Below are positions 1-11,595 of a stretch of 64,000 bases of DNA, one piece after another (the first letter of the stretch is position 1; each line of letters opens with the position of its first letter). A program made the translations under genes and the position numbers. The notes under the pieces were generated by a model that saw nothing but the letters and a program-made list of their open reading frames with translations, was not told where the DNA came from and ran no database searches. Source of the DNA: Fagopyrum homotropicum (lineage: Eukaryota > Streptophyta > Magnoliopsida > Caryophyllales > Polygonaceae). The DNA lies in contig BSWB01000002.1 in the NCBI GenBank assembly GCA_033239125.1, forward strand, positions 8,837,001 through 8,901,000, written 5' to 3'.

Positions 1-240
1 GCAGAAATGAATCCAAAACGAAGTGAGAAATGGATCCAAGTGAAGAGAACCCAAATAGGATTTGAGGATGAGAGGAGAATTAAACGAGGGTAGAGGGAAC
101 TTTGAGAAAGAAACAAAGAACTACGATGAGAGAATGCGTTACGAGAAGAAAGAGAAAAAGCAAGAAGATTTCTACCACGAGAGAGAGGCAGGGAGGGGTT
201 GGGGGTGAAGAGCGGGCTGTGGAAGAAGAATACAAAATCA
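1..240 (-). promoter_or_regulatory. possible 5' leader of a gene off the left edge
   Basis: Read on the minus strand this stretch is strongly pyrimidine-rich (CTTCTTCC, CTCTCTCTCG, TTTCTCTTTCTTCTC) and contains no ATG, which is how many plant 5' leaders look. The sequence on its other side, beyond 240, turns abruptly AT-rich. No reading frame can be followed, so this is only an inference from composition; a purine-rich simple repeat is the alternative. Confidence 0.22.
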
Positions 241-839
241 ATAATTTTGAATAATAAATTATTTTTAATTTTTTTGGATCATTTTAGAAGTAGATAATAT
301 TGAATGAGTTAAGTATCACTTATTTTGGGCATACGACATTGTTATTTTAAATAAACTATTTAATAAACTATTATATTTTTTATTATCTTCTCTCGAGTGT
401 CATTTTCAAAAATATTCAAATTTCATTCTCATCTTAATCGTCTTTTTTATTTTAATAAATAAATAATAAGACGCGAAGAATGGTAATAAACCCCGGCTGG
501 CAAATGGAACACAGGATAGGATCAAGCAAGTGAAAAGACTGGTGTACCCTTGAATACCGAGGGCCAGGGCCAGATGGACGGTTCCTCAGTTCAATTGTGC
601 CCAGGGAGTGACACGGCTTGGAGTCTTGTACTCTTGTACTTTGCAGTGTGCTTGTTGTACGCCACATCAGATATAAAATACCAGGAGCGGACGCAAATCC
701 TATCTCCTTCCATTCCGTCCCGATTCCGGTGAAATTTCGCGTTAAAATGACAATTTCGTCCCGTCAAAAAATATTTGGGATGGAATATGCACCTTAACTT
801 TTCATCTCATTATGCTTGTTTTGTATATTTTAAAACCAA
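241..839. other. spacer, no supported gene
   Basis: AT-rich spacer with a less AT-rich patch at about 490-760. Short overlapping frames of 60-71 codons occur on both strands there, but none shows a motif, and neither strand has a convincing start context. The patch could be a captured gene fragment, but I recognise nothing in it. Confidence 0.4.
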
Positions 840-1247
840 CTAGTCTAATACCCGCACCGTGTGCGGAATTAGCTTTAATAAATTGTAAAACAAATTTAAT
901 TATTAATTAAAGTGAGTTGGAAGATAATATTATAAGGGAAAGTAAAAGATAATAAAAATATAAAGAGATATTTTTAAATAAATGATAGTTTACATGTTCT
1001 TGATAAAAAAAAGTGTTAAATGAACATTAAAACGACCCGTAATATAAAAATATATGGAACCATGGTTTATGTAATTGAGGTTTTTTTTTAATATTAGTAT
1101 ATATATATATATAGTTAGTTTATATAATTTTTAATTAGTTTTTTAAAATGAGAGTGCGTTTTAAATTGCATTGACAAAAATGAACGGAAAAAAAACATAT
1201 GACATTAAAGGTTTCTACTTTATTCTACTTTATTATTAGTATATAGA
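840..1247 (-). mobile_element. non-autonomous Helitron-like element
   Basis: On the minus strand the element begins TCTATATACTAATAATAAAG, the type of 5' end seen in plant Helitrons, and ends in CTAG preceded by a GC-rich hairpin (CCGCACACGGTGCGG). It lies between a host A and a host T without target duplication, as Helitrons do. The 408-bp interior is AT-rich and non-coding. Family identity rests on the termini only; no Rep/helicase is present. Confidence 0.55.
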
Positions 1248-2049
1248 TATATGTTTTAACACTAATAGTATATATTCATATATGTTTGGTAAGTAGATAA
1301 ATATAAATTCTATAATAGGATGATTAAAATATGGTAACTATATATATTATTTAAAAAAACTAAAATTCTAAGAAAATAACATGTGGCATATTTTTTTGTT
1401 AGGATGAACCACGTTGAAGTAAATGTTTCTACTTTAATATACGTATATAAATTATTTAAATATAAATAAAATTGAATCCATCTACTCAAATCATTCATTA
1501 TATATAAACTTATATTACGTGGTTCAAATTGGCTAATAGTTTAAGAGCAAAATTAGCTAAGTCTTTTTGAGATTTCTCTCTAGTAACTAGGCACATGGTA
1601 TAAATATATTACGGTTTGGTGTGGTGTTTACTAGTTATTGGCATGTTGCCGGTTACCCTACTCTTTATTCATTGCTCCCGAAAAATACGATTTACTTGTC
1701 CCAAAGTCACAAATTTTGACTTTTCATTTCTAGAAATCTTTAGTCTTGCAACGTGACTGACAACTTTGCAACTCTTATATTTTCACTCGTAGAAAATTAG
1801 AGCACCGTTTTAAGCAAAAAGAAGTATATGTATCCGACTACAAAAAAAAAACACAAGGCCCGTCTCATGCAGCACATTAGTATGGATTATTAGAAAATTA
1901 GAGCACCGCTTAAACAAAAGTTAATTATGATTTGAAAAGATTATGTAGCATATTAGTATGGATTATTAGAAAATTTAATGTATTTAGTTTTAAGTACGAT
2001 ATACATTAGTACTTTTGTGTGTAAATCATAAAGAGTAACAATATAAACA
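1248..2049. other. AT-rich spacer, nothing recognised
   Basis: No gene or clear repeat boundary. A partial resemblance to the neighbouring Helitron 5' end (a TTTCTACTTTA run near 1425) suggests an older, eroded fragment, but no ends can be placed. Confidence 0.35.
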
Positions 2050-2250
2050 AATTGTAGGTCAAGTGGGATTGAACATGTATCGTTCCTATCTCAACTGAGA
2101 GAGGACATGGCCCGAGATAGGATTTGTGTCCGCTCACGTCTCATGCATGATAGTCGGAACTGGCACGAAATAGGATTGTAGGTCAAGCGGGATTGAAAAA
2201 ATTGTAGGTCAAGCGGATAAACAAATTGTAGGTCAAGCCGGATTGAACAT
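2050..2250. repeat. four dispersed copies of ATTGTAGGTCAAG
   Basis: The core ATTGTAGGTCAAG followed by a GGATTGAA-like end occurs near 2052, 2174, 2200 and 2226, the last three at intervals of about 26 bp. The flanks also share CCGTCTCATGCATGATAG-type text (near 2135 and 2263). This looks like a small local amplification, not a gene. Confidence 0.5.
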
Positions 2251-2554
2251 GGCCATCTCGATCCCGTCTCATGCATGATAGCCGGAATTGGACTAAGATG
2301 ATCTCAATCATGTCTCGTCTCATCATGTGCCCAACCATATAAAATACAACGAAAATAATAATAAAACTAATGTATTATATGTGTTATGGAAGAAATTGAT
2401 TTAATTAAATTTAAATATCTAAAAATTATAATCTCTTTAAAAAGTATTCATATTCAATAATTTTAAATACTATGTATATTACTAACAAATTTAATATAAA
2501 ATATATAGAATAATTATTGGTCTAGTAATTATATACTATTGTAATATATATTTA

Positions 2555-2686
2555 CTTTACATAATTTTTAATAAAATATATTAAAAGTGAGAATGCATAT
2601 AAAAAATGACATGCAATAAAATGCATGAAAAAATGACGTGTGACATTAAGGACTTATGCAGCTCTGCTTTCATATTAGTATATAGA
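2555..2686 (-). mobile_element. fragment resembling the Helitron 5' end
   Basis: The stretch shares its order of blocks (TATAATTTTTAAT, AAAATGA, ACATTAA, then ATTAGTATATAGAT) with the right half of the element at 840-1247, again ending at GA followed by host T. No matching GC hairpin or CTAG 3' end is found to the left, so only one terminus is supported. Confidence 0.35.
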
Positions 2687-2717
2687 TAATTCGATTTATT
2701 ATCTATATATATATTAA

Positions 2718-5056
2718 GAAAAACAACCCAAAATAATATCAATTGTCAATATTGAACCCAAAATAACATTTACTTTGAAAAATTACTAGGAAAATACATA
2801 TTATCAACGTATATACAAAAATAATATGTTTTACTTTTCCGGCAAAAATCATGACTCTGATGATTACGTGGCAACCAAAATCTTGCATGTCATCAAAAAA
2901 ATGGATTAATTGTGTGATGTGGTTTTTATTTTTTTAAATCTAGTTAATAACATAAAAAAAAAAAGTTTTTTTTAATTATTATATTAAAGTATAATTTTTA
3001 ATTATATATTTTTTAATTGTAAAAAATTTTTTTAACAATTTTAAAAAGGGAGAATTTGACATACTAGGCTTTTTTGAGTTTTTGTTTAAGAAAGTGTACC
3101 CCAAATTTTTTACCACTTTCATTTAATAGTAGGTAAAAATTATTAACCCTTCTATTTAGAAAGAAAGAATAAATGATATTTGTTATTTGTTATATAAGTA
3201 TAAGTTTTAAATTTTAATTACTGAATTTGTTTTCTTTTATTATTTTTCTTGCCTTTTTTTATTTATTTTTTATTTTCTGGACTGAATTTCTCATACCGAA
3301 AATTTCTCATACCAGAATTTTCATACCAGAAATTTTCATACCAGAAATTTCATACCAGAATTTCTCATACTAGAAATTATTTTCATACCAGAATTTTGTC
3401 ATACCAGAACTTCTCATACCAGAACTTGTCATACCAGAATTTGTCATACCATATTTTTTTTCATACCAAAATTTTGGTCAAATTTTTTCATACCAGAATT
3501 TTGTCATACCAAAATTATTTTCATACCAAATTTCTTTCATATCAGAAGTACATACCACAATTTTCTACTATAATTTTGGTCAAATTCATTCCAAAATTTT
3601 ATGATTTTCTACCAGAATAATCTACCAGAATCTCTCATACCATAAATTTTTCATACCAGAAAACTCATAACAAAATATTCTGGTAAGAATTTTACATACC
3701 AGAAAATTCTGGTATGAGTTTTTTGGTATGAATTTCATACCAGAAATTCGTACTAGAAATTCTGGTATGAAATTCATACCTAAAAACTCGTACCAAAAAA
3801 CTCATAACAAAATTTTCTGGTAAGAATTTTACATACCAGAAAATTCTGGTATGAGTTTTCTGGTATAAATTTCATACCAAAAATTAGCAGATTATCATGA
3901 GAAAGCACAAGCAAATTTCATACCAGAATTTCTCATACCAGAAATTATTTTCATACCAGAATTTTATTGTATATTTGTGATTCTGTATAAGCACCGGACC
4001 ATTTATGTAATTATTAATCATATAAGATATTCACTGCCTCTGCCTTTCTACGCAGAACGCGTCCACCGACCTAGAGGATATGAGATCCTTAATCATGGGA
4101 TTCCTACGTTGCTTTTGTTATACCGGTTTATCTGTTCAAATCCTACTCGATCTTAATTGACCCGAAACTAAATATGTTGGACTGCTAACTTAATATTTAG
4201 GCTTATTGTAGGTTCAAATGAATTTAGATTGGGGTTACACTATTATCTTCGAAACAAATTCTTTTATCAAAATGATAAAAAAAAAATAAAATAAAAAATT
4301 CAAAATTTGCAGCTTTTAAATTATACAAAATTAGTGAAAAATAATATAATAAATGATAAGTAGAGGGATCGCCATTGTTGAACGCATTAGGAACTCAATG
4401 TAAAACCCTAACAGTAAAAATATTAGTGGAGTATATTTACTAATTAGAAAACTGAAAAAAGTCTACTTAGCGTACAATAAAAAAAATAGCCTAGTTACCT
4501 AATTAGCCCTTTTAAAAAACAAACAAAAAAATATGTAAAAATTTTTTTATAAAATAAATCTATTTTTGGGAATTTTTTTAAATTTGTATATATTTTAAAT
4601 AACTTTTAATATAAAAAATAATTTAAAAGAATCGATTTTTTATTTAAAAATAGTTAACATATATAAAAATAAAAAAATCCAAAAAAAGTTTTTAAAAAAA
4701 TTCAGAAGAAAAAGTTTTTTTTAATTACAAAAAAAAAAGTGTTTTACAAAATTTTGTTTTATTTATAAAAATAGTTACAAAATTATTATTTGGAAAAACT
4801 TATTTTAGATTTTTTAACATATTAAATGTTATTAACTTGATTTTAAAAAAATAAAATCCACATCACATAACTATTGCTTGATGACTTGTAAGATTCCGCT
4901 TGCCACGTCATCGTCGGAGTTGAGATTTTTGCCAAAAAATAAGACATATTATTTTTGGTAATTATGTTGATAATTTGTATCGCTCCTAATAATTTCAAAA
5001 TTGGTATTATTTTGGGTTGAATTTTGATAGTTGGTATTATTTTGGGTTGTTTTTTC
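2718..5056. mobile_element. MULE/foldback-like element with long terminal inverted repeats
   Basis: The left end (GAAAAACAACCCAAAATAAT) is matched in inverted orientation by the right end, and the similarity continues for about 220 bp (left arm to about 2940, right arm from about 4836). Shared blocks include ACGTGGCAA, AATAATATGT and TGTGATGTGG. Very long TIRs without a transposase fit non-autonomous Mutator-like or foldback elements. Flanking 9-mers (ATATATTAA and ATTTTATAA) agree at only 6 of 9 positions, so a target duplication is not proven. The interior is a repeat array plus AT-rich sequence. Confidence 0.55.
3285..3960. repeat. degenerate TCATACCAGAATTT repeat array
   Basis: Dozens of 13-18 bp units of the form TCATACCAGAA(T/A)TTT run first in one orientation (to about 3660), then mix with inverted copies (AATTCTGGTATGA). 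A segment of roughly 90 bp containing both orientations is itself duplicated (about 3659-3750 and 3796-3880). The 123-codon open frame across the first half reads only as repeats of YQK/HTR-type text and is a by-product of the array. Confidence 0.75.
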
Positions 5057-5872
5057 ATTTTATAATGTAGACTAAGTATGCACCTTTCCTTCTTCTTTTT
5101 TTACTTTTCCAGTTGCCGAAAATACTGTCCATCGCCAGAATTTACCACCCTCGAACAATAATGTAGGAAAAAAATGAAGCATGCGCAAACGAAGCTTGTT
5201 GTCCTTTACTGTCTTCCTCCTCTCTTCGTTGGTCCAGATTCGTGAAGCCAACAACAGTCACCTCAACTAAGCTCTTATCTCCTTCTGATATATTTTGGTG
5301 GAGAAGACCACACAAACGGTGGAGGTAGTAGAACCACACTTTTATTAATATTATAATAACCTTTATATAGACTTTACAAGAAAATAATGACTAATAATAT
5401 ATATAAATTTCAATAATAAAGATATTATCACGATCACGATATTATCACGATCATGATCATGATCTCGAACTTATCACCTTCGTCAATTCCAATCGGATCT
5501 GAAACCACCAACAACCACCGCGCTATCGTCGATCTGGAACCAACAGCAACCATCACCGCCACCGTCAATCTAGAACCAGCAACAACAATTGTTATTGTCG
5601 TCACCGGAGAAAGGCCGGTCGCCACATGCCGTTCCACCCTCGCCTTGGGTATAATTAAAAAAAGCTCATATATATTGCAATTGTGTTAATAGCTCAACTT
5701 TCCGACTTTACAGGATAATTACTGTAAATTACCCAAAGTTATAATTGCATGGAATGACCCAAATTTCTAAAATTTCATAATTTGCACTAATACAATAAAT
5801 TGAGTATTTAAAATCGGATAACTAACATCGAGTACGTGAGGAAAATTGGGTACACGAAGTTGGATTTTGAAG
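5057..5872. other. spacer with less AT-rich patches, no supported gene
   Basis: Two patches (5090-5330 and 5440-5640) are less AT-rich than the surroundings and have frames of 60-78 codons on both strands. The second is rich in ACC/ACA/GTC triplets giving Thr/Val-rich translations in either direction. Neither shows a domain. Captured gene fragments are possible given the MULE-like neighbour. Confidence 0.3.
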
Positions 5873-5890
5873 GTATATATATATATATAC

Positions 5891-6132
5891 TGGCTCATAT
5901 GTAAACAGTTCTTACCATGTGAACACGTAAACATCGAATATATGTGACTATACCGCCGAATATATATGACTATACTGCCGAATATATAGAGTCAGGTTCG
6001 GCAAATATTTCTTCCATTAGTAACACGATTTCCCCCCCTTTAATATCACATAATCTCAGTCATATATTTAACGATCTAACGGATACAATTTGTTCTCATT
6101 TTACATGGTAAGAGTTGTTTACATGGGAGCCA
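5891..6132 (+). mobile_element. MITE inserted in a (TA)n tract, copy 1
   Basis: The ends form an imperfect inverted repeat of about 30 bp: TGGCTCATATGTAAACAGTT on the left against TTGGCTCCCATGTAAACAAC on the reverse of the right. Both sides are pure (TA)n. The 242-bp interior is non-coding. The same sequence recurs in inverted orientation at 9278-9498, also next to (TA)n, so this is a family with a preference for TA microsatellites. Confidence 0.65.
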
Positions 6133-6509
6133 ATATATATATATACTGTAAAAGTCTTCAAACTTGCCGGTTAACAATCCTTATTAACTCATCACGGTGA
6201 CTATAAAAATATATGATGACATTTTTTTTTATAATATTTAGGGATTGACCATCTTAATTAATTTTGTTAACGTATGCACTTCTAATCTTAACTATTATAA
6301 ACGGATTAGTTATGGATGATAGTTGTATGTACGATACAATTTTGTATTAGGTTGTTCTTTAAAAATGAAACAATAAGTCAAAGTTAGTAGAATTAAGCAT
6401 TATAAAAATAGCCGTCCATTATATGAAATATAAAGTTATAAATATTACACAAACAAAACAAGAGTAGCCAACCCAAACGACACAACTTGCTGCACCTTAT
6501 AAGTGGACG
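6133..6509. other. AT-rich spacer, nothing recognised
   Basis: No open frame, repeat or RNA gene can be supported here. Confidence 0.35.
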
Positions 6510-6731
6510 GTGGGGGCGACCAATCCAAATCTTCTATCTCTCTGATGTTGTCTCTCATGTTGTCCCTTGACTTCTTATTCGTCCACGTGGCCCCTATTTT
6601 TTTTAAAAATAGAAGCTTTAATTGTTGGTTGAGTTCATATATTAAAAATAGGGGGCACGTGGACGAATAAGAATTCAGAGACAACATGAGAGACAGGATC
6701 AGGGACAGAAGATTTGGATTGGGGGGCGACG
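6510..6731. repeat. long hairpin (foldback MITE-like)
   Basis: Arms of about 90 bp (6510-6602 and 6644-6731) are inverted copies with only scattered mismatches, sharing blocks such as CCAATCCAAATCTTCT, TCTCATGTTGTC and CTTATTCGTCCACGTG. The loop is about 40 bp. A transcript from either strand would fold into a long stem, so a source of small RNAs is possible. No target duplication was identified. Confidence 0.65.
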
Positions 6732-6734
6732 GGC

Positions 6735-8008
6735 GTAGTGACCTTTTTTTTATTTTCAAAAATAATTTAAAACTTTTACTATTGAGAAATGAAAATTAGG
6801 TTAAACATCGCTATATCCTATTAAAAAGCAAATTTAATATTTCATAATTATTGAATATGGAGGTTCAGGTGGAATGTAATGGTCTAATGGAGATGGTGAG
6901 CGATGACCTTTTTTGTGCGCCATCTAGCTAGATCCGGCTAAGTCGGGTATGTCCGAAACCGGTGTGCATGTATGAGCATGATCTACATGTCCGTGTAAGC
7001 CGGAAAATCCGGTATATAAGGGTATGGCCCGTATGAGTATGACCTCTAGGTCCGTCCTGGTTGAAAATCTGAACCAAAAGTTCGCTGTTATTTTTTTTAA
7101 TTAAGTGTTTAAAATATAAATTAAATATACGGGTAGGATTAGAACTCGAGGTCTCAAGTTAGACAAATATGGGCAAGGCTTAGGCGCTTAGCTATAGTTC
7201 CGGACTCGGTCTAAGTATGGCCTGATAAAACGAATAAAAAAATCCGAAAATTTTGTCGAGTCTAGGTTTTTCTGACACATTCTAGCTAGTTGTTACGTTG
7301 TTAATCATGTTTAATGCTTAAAATGTAATAGTTAAACAACATGTTTCTAAAGTGTTTAATTGATTATTTAAATTTAATAAATATATTTAAAATCTATTAA
7401 ATTATAAGAATAAAAAAATACTAATTAAAAAAAACTAATTAAATATTGCATTATGTTATTAATATGTATTCTGGACACACTAGAAAAATCATTTTCACAA
7501 AATGTTAGGTCTTGACAATAAAAAAAAATTGTTAATCATTTTTTCATGCATACTTGTCCAACTCTAATGTTTTAACTAATTATTTTCTTAATCTTACATT
7601 TTTGCATATATATATATTTTTATGTGGTTTCTAATGTATCTCGTATATTATTTAAATATTATCTTTCGTACAAAATTCATTCCTTGTATAAAATAATAGA
7701 AAAAGTATTTTGTTATAAATTTATTGAACAAGGCAAACACTAAAATCATATATATCCAAATCATCCCTTTATTAGTACCGGAATTTGGAGGTGGAGGCTG
7801 ATCTAAAAATAAAATATAGAGTATATAAAAATATGACAAAATTTTCAAAAAATTATTGATGAAATATTAAAAACCACAACTGTACCACATAAACTTACCC
7901 TTTTAACTAACATATTCTGATTTTCCCATATTGGCAAATTAAAGTATGTAGATTCTTGTATGTTTTTTGGACCACCTACTTGCCTAAGTGAAACAAAACA
8001 TTAATTTA
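6735..8008. other. spacer, mostly unrecognised
   Basis: No gene. The part from 6900 to 7260 has repeated CCGG-containing text and the tRNA-like box noted separately; from 7260 on it is plain AT-rich DNA. Confidence 0.35.
7130..7204 (-). repeat. candidate tRNA-derived SINE head
   Basis: On the minus strand TAGCTAAGCGCC resembles an RNA polymerase III A box, and GAGTTCTAATCC about 40 bp downstream resembles a B box. This spacing is usual for tRNA-derived SINEs. I could not draw a clean cloverleaf and see no clear 3' tail or target duplication, so this is a weak call. Confidence 0.28.
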
Positions 8009-8011
8009 TAA

Positions 8012-9118
8012 GACCACCCACAATGGTAATAGTTTCTACCAAAGTTTTTAAACTCTCTCTTTCCGCCACGTCAGCTTATAAAACTCCATCTACTTTTTAT
8101 CTACATTCATAGTTTCTTAACTCTCAATCACTCTATATTTATTTATCCAACATATTTTATAATATTTTTAAAGTATTGATACTATTCATTTTATTTATAA
8201 TTAAATTAATTTCAAAATAATAAATATATATAAACAATTAATAAAAATAAAATTTCCAAAAGCCACTTCATTAAAAATTAAAAGCATACAAAAACATTAA
8301 TAAATAATCGAAAAGTTAAGATGCAAAACATGAAAATGCAAACACACCAATACATATGAAATCATACATAAACTACTAATTTCCAACACAAGTATTGCCA
8401 AACTTTTCCCATATGTGTTGAACCAAATCATGCTTCAATTGTTCGTGTGTAGTGTTATTCCGAAGTTGGACACGGTTGGTTATGTAATCAGCCGTAGAAT
8501 TTGGTATCCCAGGCACATACGTATTGTCAATATCGTTTGATTGCTCAAACTGAGATGGATCCCAATACAGCGTGTATGTGTCTCGTTCATCTTTAGTTTC
8601 TTCACTAGATTTTTAACACTATATTTATTTATTATTTTATTTATTTATTTTTAATATAAAATGATTGTGTTCTTCTTTACTTTTTATAATCAAACTTTTG
8701 TTTCTAGTTATATTTATTTGTAATATATTAATTTTTACTTTTTAAATTAACTATATTTATTTTAAACATTAATAATAATGGTGGCTATGTATTAGATAAT
8801 AATAAATTATTGATCCTAAAAATTTATGTTATTGGAAAAACAAATATTTTAACTCCAAATTAAAATAAATTACAAGATAAACAAACACAAAAAACAGATA
8901 TGGTTTGGTGTGTGATGAAATGTGTATGATTGAGTGGAAAAATAAAATAGAATTGTTTTAAATACTAATCAAACAAAAATCACTTTAAATCTGCAAAAAG
9001 GACGTTTTATACCCATTTCTTACTTCCATATGTCAGGTTGGGTTTTTAAAGGTTTTGGCTACTATTCATTAAAGACTTAATATATTATATTACTTAAAAA
9101 CCTCCAATGCAGATGGTC
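8012..9118 (-). mobile_element. PIF/Harbinger-type transposon relic
   Basis: The ends are imperfect inverted repeats (GACCACCCACAATGG against GACCATCTGCATTGG) and both sides carry the 3-bp target duplication TAA, the hallmark of PIF/Harbinger insertion. The interior includes a minus-strand fragment matching the C-terminus of the PIF-type plant transposase, which sets the orientation. At 1.1 kb it lacks the rest of the transposase and the MYB-like gene, so it is a deletion derivative. Confidence 0.75.
8376..8591 (-). pseudogene. PIF/Harbinger transposase C-terminal fragment
   Basis: About 70 codons are open up to a TAG stop. The translation includes NRVQLRNNTTHEQLKHDLVQ and then HIWEKFGN, which I recognise as the conserved tail of plant PIF/Harbinger transposases (DDE nuclease of the HARBI1 class), where an L-x-x-DL-x-x-HIW-x-x-FG signature closes the protein. 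The DDE catalytic part is absent, and upstream sequence runs into stops within a few codons. It is a non-functional remnant. Confidence 0.7.
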
Positions 9119-9233
9119 TAAGACTTACCTCATCTATTGTCAACCTAAACATTCAACTAATGAGTCTAATTCCCTCATGAATATTTAGGGCTTACCTCTT
9201 TTTTTTTGGTAGAACTATTATGGTTAGATTGGT

Positions 9234-9266
<33 letters not shown>

Positions 9267-9277
9267 GGGGAGGGAGG

Positions 9278-9498
9278 TTGTCTCCCATGTAAACAGCTCT
9301 TATCATGTTAAATGAGAACAAATTATATCCGTTAGATCGTTAAATAGATGACTGAGATTAGGCGATATTAAAGGGGGGAAATCGTGTTGTTAATGGAAGA
9401 AATATTCGCCGGACCTGACTATATATATTCGGCTGTATAGTCATATACATTCGGTGTTTACATGTTCAAATGGTAGGAGCCGTTTACATATGAGTCAG
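9278..9498 (-). mobile_element. MITE inserted in a (TA)n tract, copy 2
   Basis: This is the inverted counterpart of the element at 5891-6132, sharing long blocks such as ATCCGTTAGATCGTTAA (against ACGATCTAACGGAT) and AAAGGGGGGAAATCGTG. It is flanked by (TA)n with a (GA)n run on the left and (TA)n on the right. It is 221 bp, slightly shorter than copy 1. Confidence 0.65.
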
Positions 9499-9651
9499 GA
9501 TTTATATATATATATATATATATATAAATGAAAACATTAGCTCTTCTTCTTAATAGATGTGTCAATAATTAAAAATAATTTTTCAATACTGGAGGAAGTA
9601 GAAAACTAGTTTTAAAAGCTAAAACTAATATAAATCCTTTGTTGAAATTAA

Positions 9652-9930
9652 GTCCCCGTTTGGTTATAACTTTAGAAACGGAAATGAAATAGAAATAAAT
9701 CTAGTTCATATGTGTACCTTGTTCATAAAACTTTTTGAAATCATTTATTGTGGTTCATACAAAATGCACTTGCTTTCCTCCATTTTGTTTTCCTATAAGG
9801 TATCAAAACTAATCAAATTCTAGTACAATTACCTCAAACCACAAGTAATGATTCCAAAAAAAATCATGAACAAGGTACTACGTGTGAACTAGATTCGTTT
9901 CCGTTTTCGGAATTAAAACCAAACGGGCCA
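9652..9930. mobile_element. Tourist-like MITE, copy 1
   Basis: The ends GTCCCCGTTTGG and CCAAACGGGCCA are inverted repeats, flanked by TAA on both sides. The interior (CTAGTTCATATG, TCATGAACAAGG, TAGATTCGTTTCCG) is shared with the element at 61462-61754. Terminal GGGCCCGTTTGG-type sequence with a 3-bp TAA duplication fits the PIF/Harbinger (Tourist) superfamily. Confidence 0.68.
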
Positions 9931-9933
9931 TAA

Positions 9934-11595
9934 AGGATTTTAATTTACTTAATTTCGCCCGAAGTTCAATACGAACATTAATAGTAGGATGACAGTCTCA
10001 CCCGTAACGATGGCTATCCGATAAAGTCAATCATATGGACGGTTAAAAACTCGAGAAAATGAGATTGAAAATCGAATAATGGTCCGGTTGCGGTTCCAGG
10101 TGAATATTTAAAAATCATCACCCGACCCACCAACCGACCCGGTGTTCACCCGATGGTCACCTGAGATTTACCCGACACTTTAATTTTTAAAAAAACCCGA
10201 ATTATTACACTCCTTTTAAATTAAACCCTAGGGTTTGTTCGGCAAGCATTGTAGATTCTTCTGCAAGATTATTATTTTTAATAACTCTTCCATTAATTTG
10301 ATAATCTATGTGTATTTGGTTACTTTTTTAGATCAAAATAATCCTCAAAAATAATATGAGTACAGTAACCTCTCCAATAAACCCGTAAAGAAGCCTTGCC
10401 GAACGGACCCCTAAATTCCTAAATCGAAATATTGCTTTACTTTCACCCTTAACCATAACAAGCTTAATCATTTTTCAATTCCGATGAATGGATGGAAGCC
10501 GTATGCCGATCAAGTTGAAGATATTTATAAAACAATTTGTTTTTTAGATTTACAAACTTAGTTTCAAGCTAATGTTGTTTTGAATTTTAAGGAGATACGT
10601 AATTTCTAATTGTTATCTTGCCACTTGATTAGAGTTATCAAATTATCATATTATGTTATATTTGGTTGTTTGTTTTGAAAGTCTCTTAGTTTGTAGGATG
10701 AACCCGGAAAAAAAAACAATCCGCCTGGTCCCCCGCAATTATAGTTTAGAATGAAGGGATCTTTGGGTAGATGATGATTCAGATGAACGGTTTTTAAATA
10801 TCGATCGGATGACGAAATTGATACAATCGCCCATCAATCTAACAATTGACATCTTAAACGAGCCCAACCATTTATCCTCACATATTCATGACAAAAATTG
10901 AATAAAGAAAAAGGATAAAGTAAGAATAGAGATTTGGTTGAGTGTTTTGAAAAGAATTCAATGATTTCTTAATGTAATAGTCGAAATATTTTGAGATTTG
11001 ATAGATTTAGGGTTTAGGTATAGAAACCCACAAACGTTGGTGGGAGAACCATAATTGTATTGATATAATGTGATCTTATATATAGGGATTATAATGGAAT
11101 AATAGAGATCATAAATATGGAATGAAATATAAACTAACCTAACATAGCTACGATATTATATAATATTAATTCTAATATCTATAATATCCTAACAAGATTT
11201 ACAATGTGAAATTATAAGGGAATCAATTACCGTGTAATTTTGATCCGATACGAATGATTCTTTGTGATTTTGCGGTTTTGTTCCGGTTTTGCGGTTTTGT
11301 TGCGTGGTTATAAGCTGAATAACATTATTATCAACTTAAACATTCAGAAAGCAAGTTGGCATTCAACTATTCAAGATAAGACATGATTAAGAATATACTT
11401 GATTCTTAATGGCATATTGTTGAACGGGTATTAAATTGATTCTTAAAACGTAAGCATAACTGCATACACTTATCTCATAAGCAAAATACAACCAACAAAT
11501 TCTCAAAAGGGGTATCAAATTGATTTACAACTACCCATTGAACAAACTTTAAACCATTCAAACTGTTGAACACTTGAAATACAACCCATTGAAAT
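9934..11595. other. spacer without a supported gene
   Basis: Short GC-richer patches (10090-10190 with repeated ACCCGA, 11265-11310 with GCGGTTTTGTT repeats) lie in AT-rich DNA. No frame above 60 codons is convincing. The text around 11030-11210 (direct AATATC-rich runs) could be a decayed LTR, but I cannot place its ends. Confidence 0.35.

Noticed and set aside
3249..3620. 123-codon plus-strand frame
   Set aside because: It is the translation of the TCATACCAGAA repeat array and has no protein-like composition apart from the repeat.
3285..3960. CRISPR-like regular repeats
   Set aside because: Units are degenerate, contiguous, in both orientations and without unique spacers, in a plant genome context.
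6445..6759. 104-codon minus-strand frame
   Set aside because: It lies across the long hairpin; composition and position are explained by the inverted repeat.
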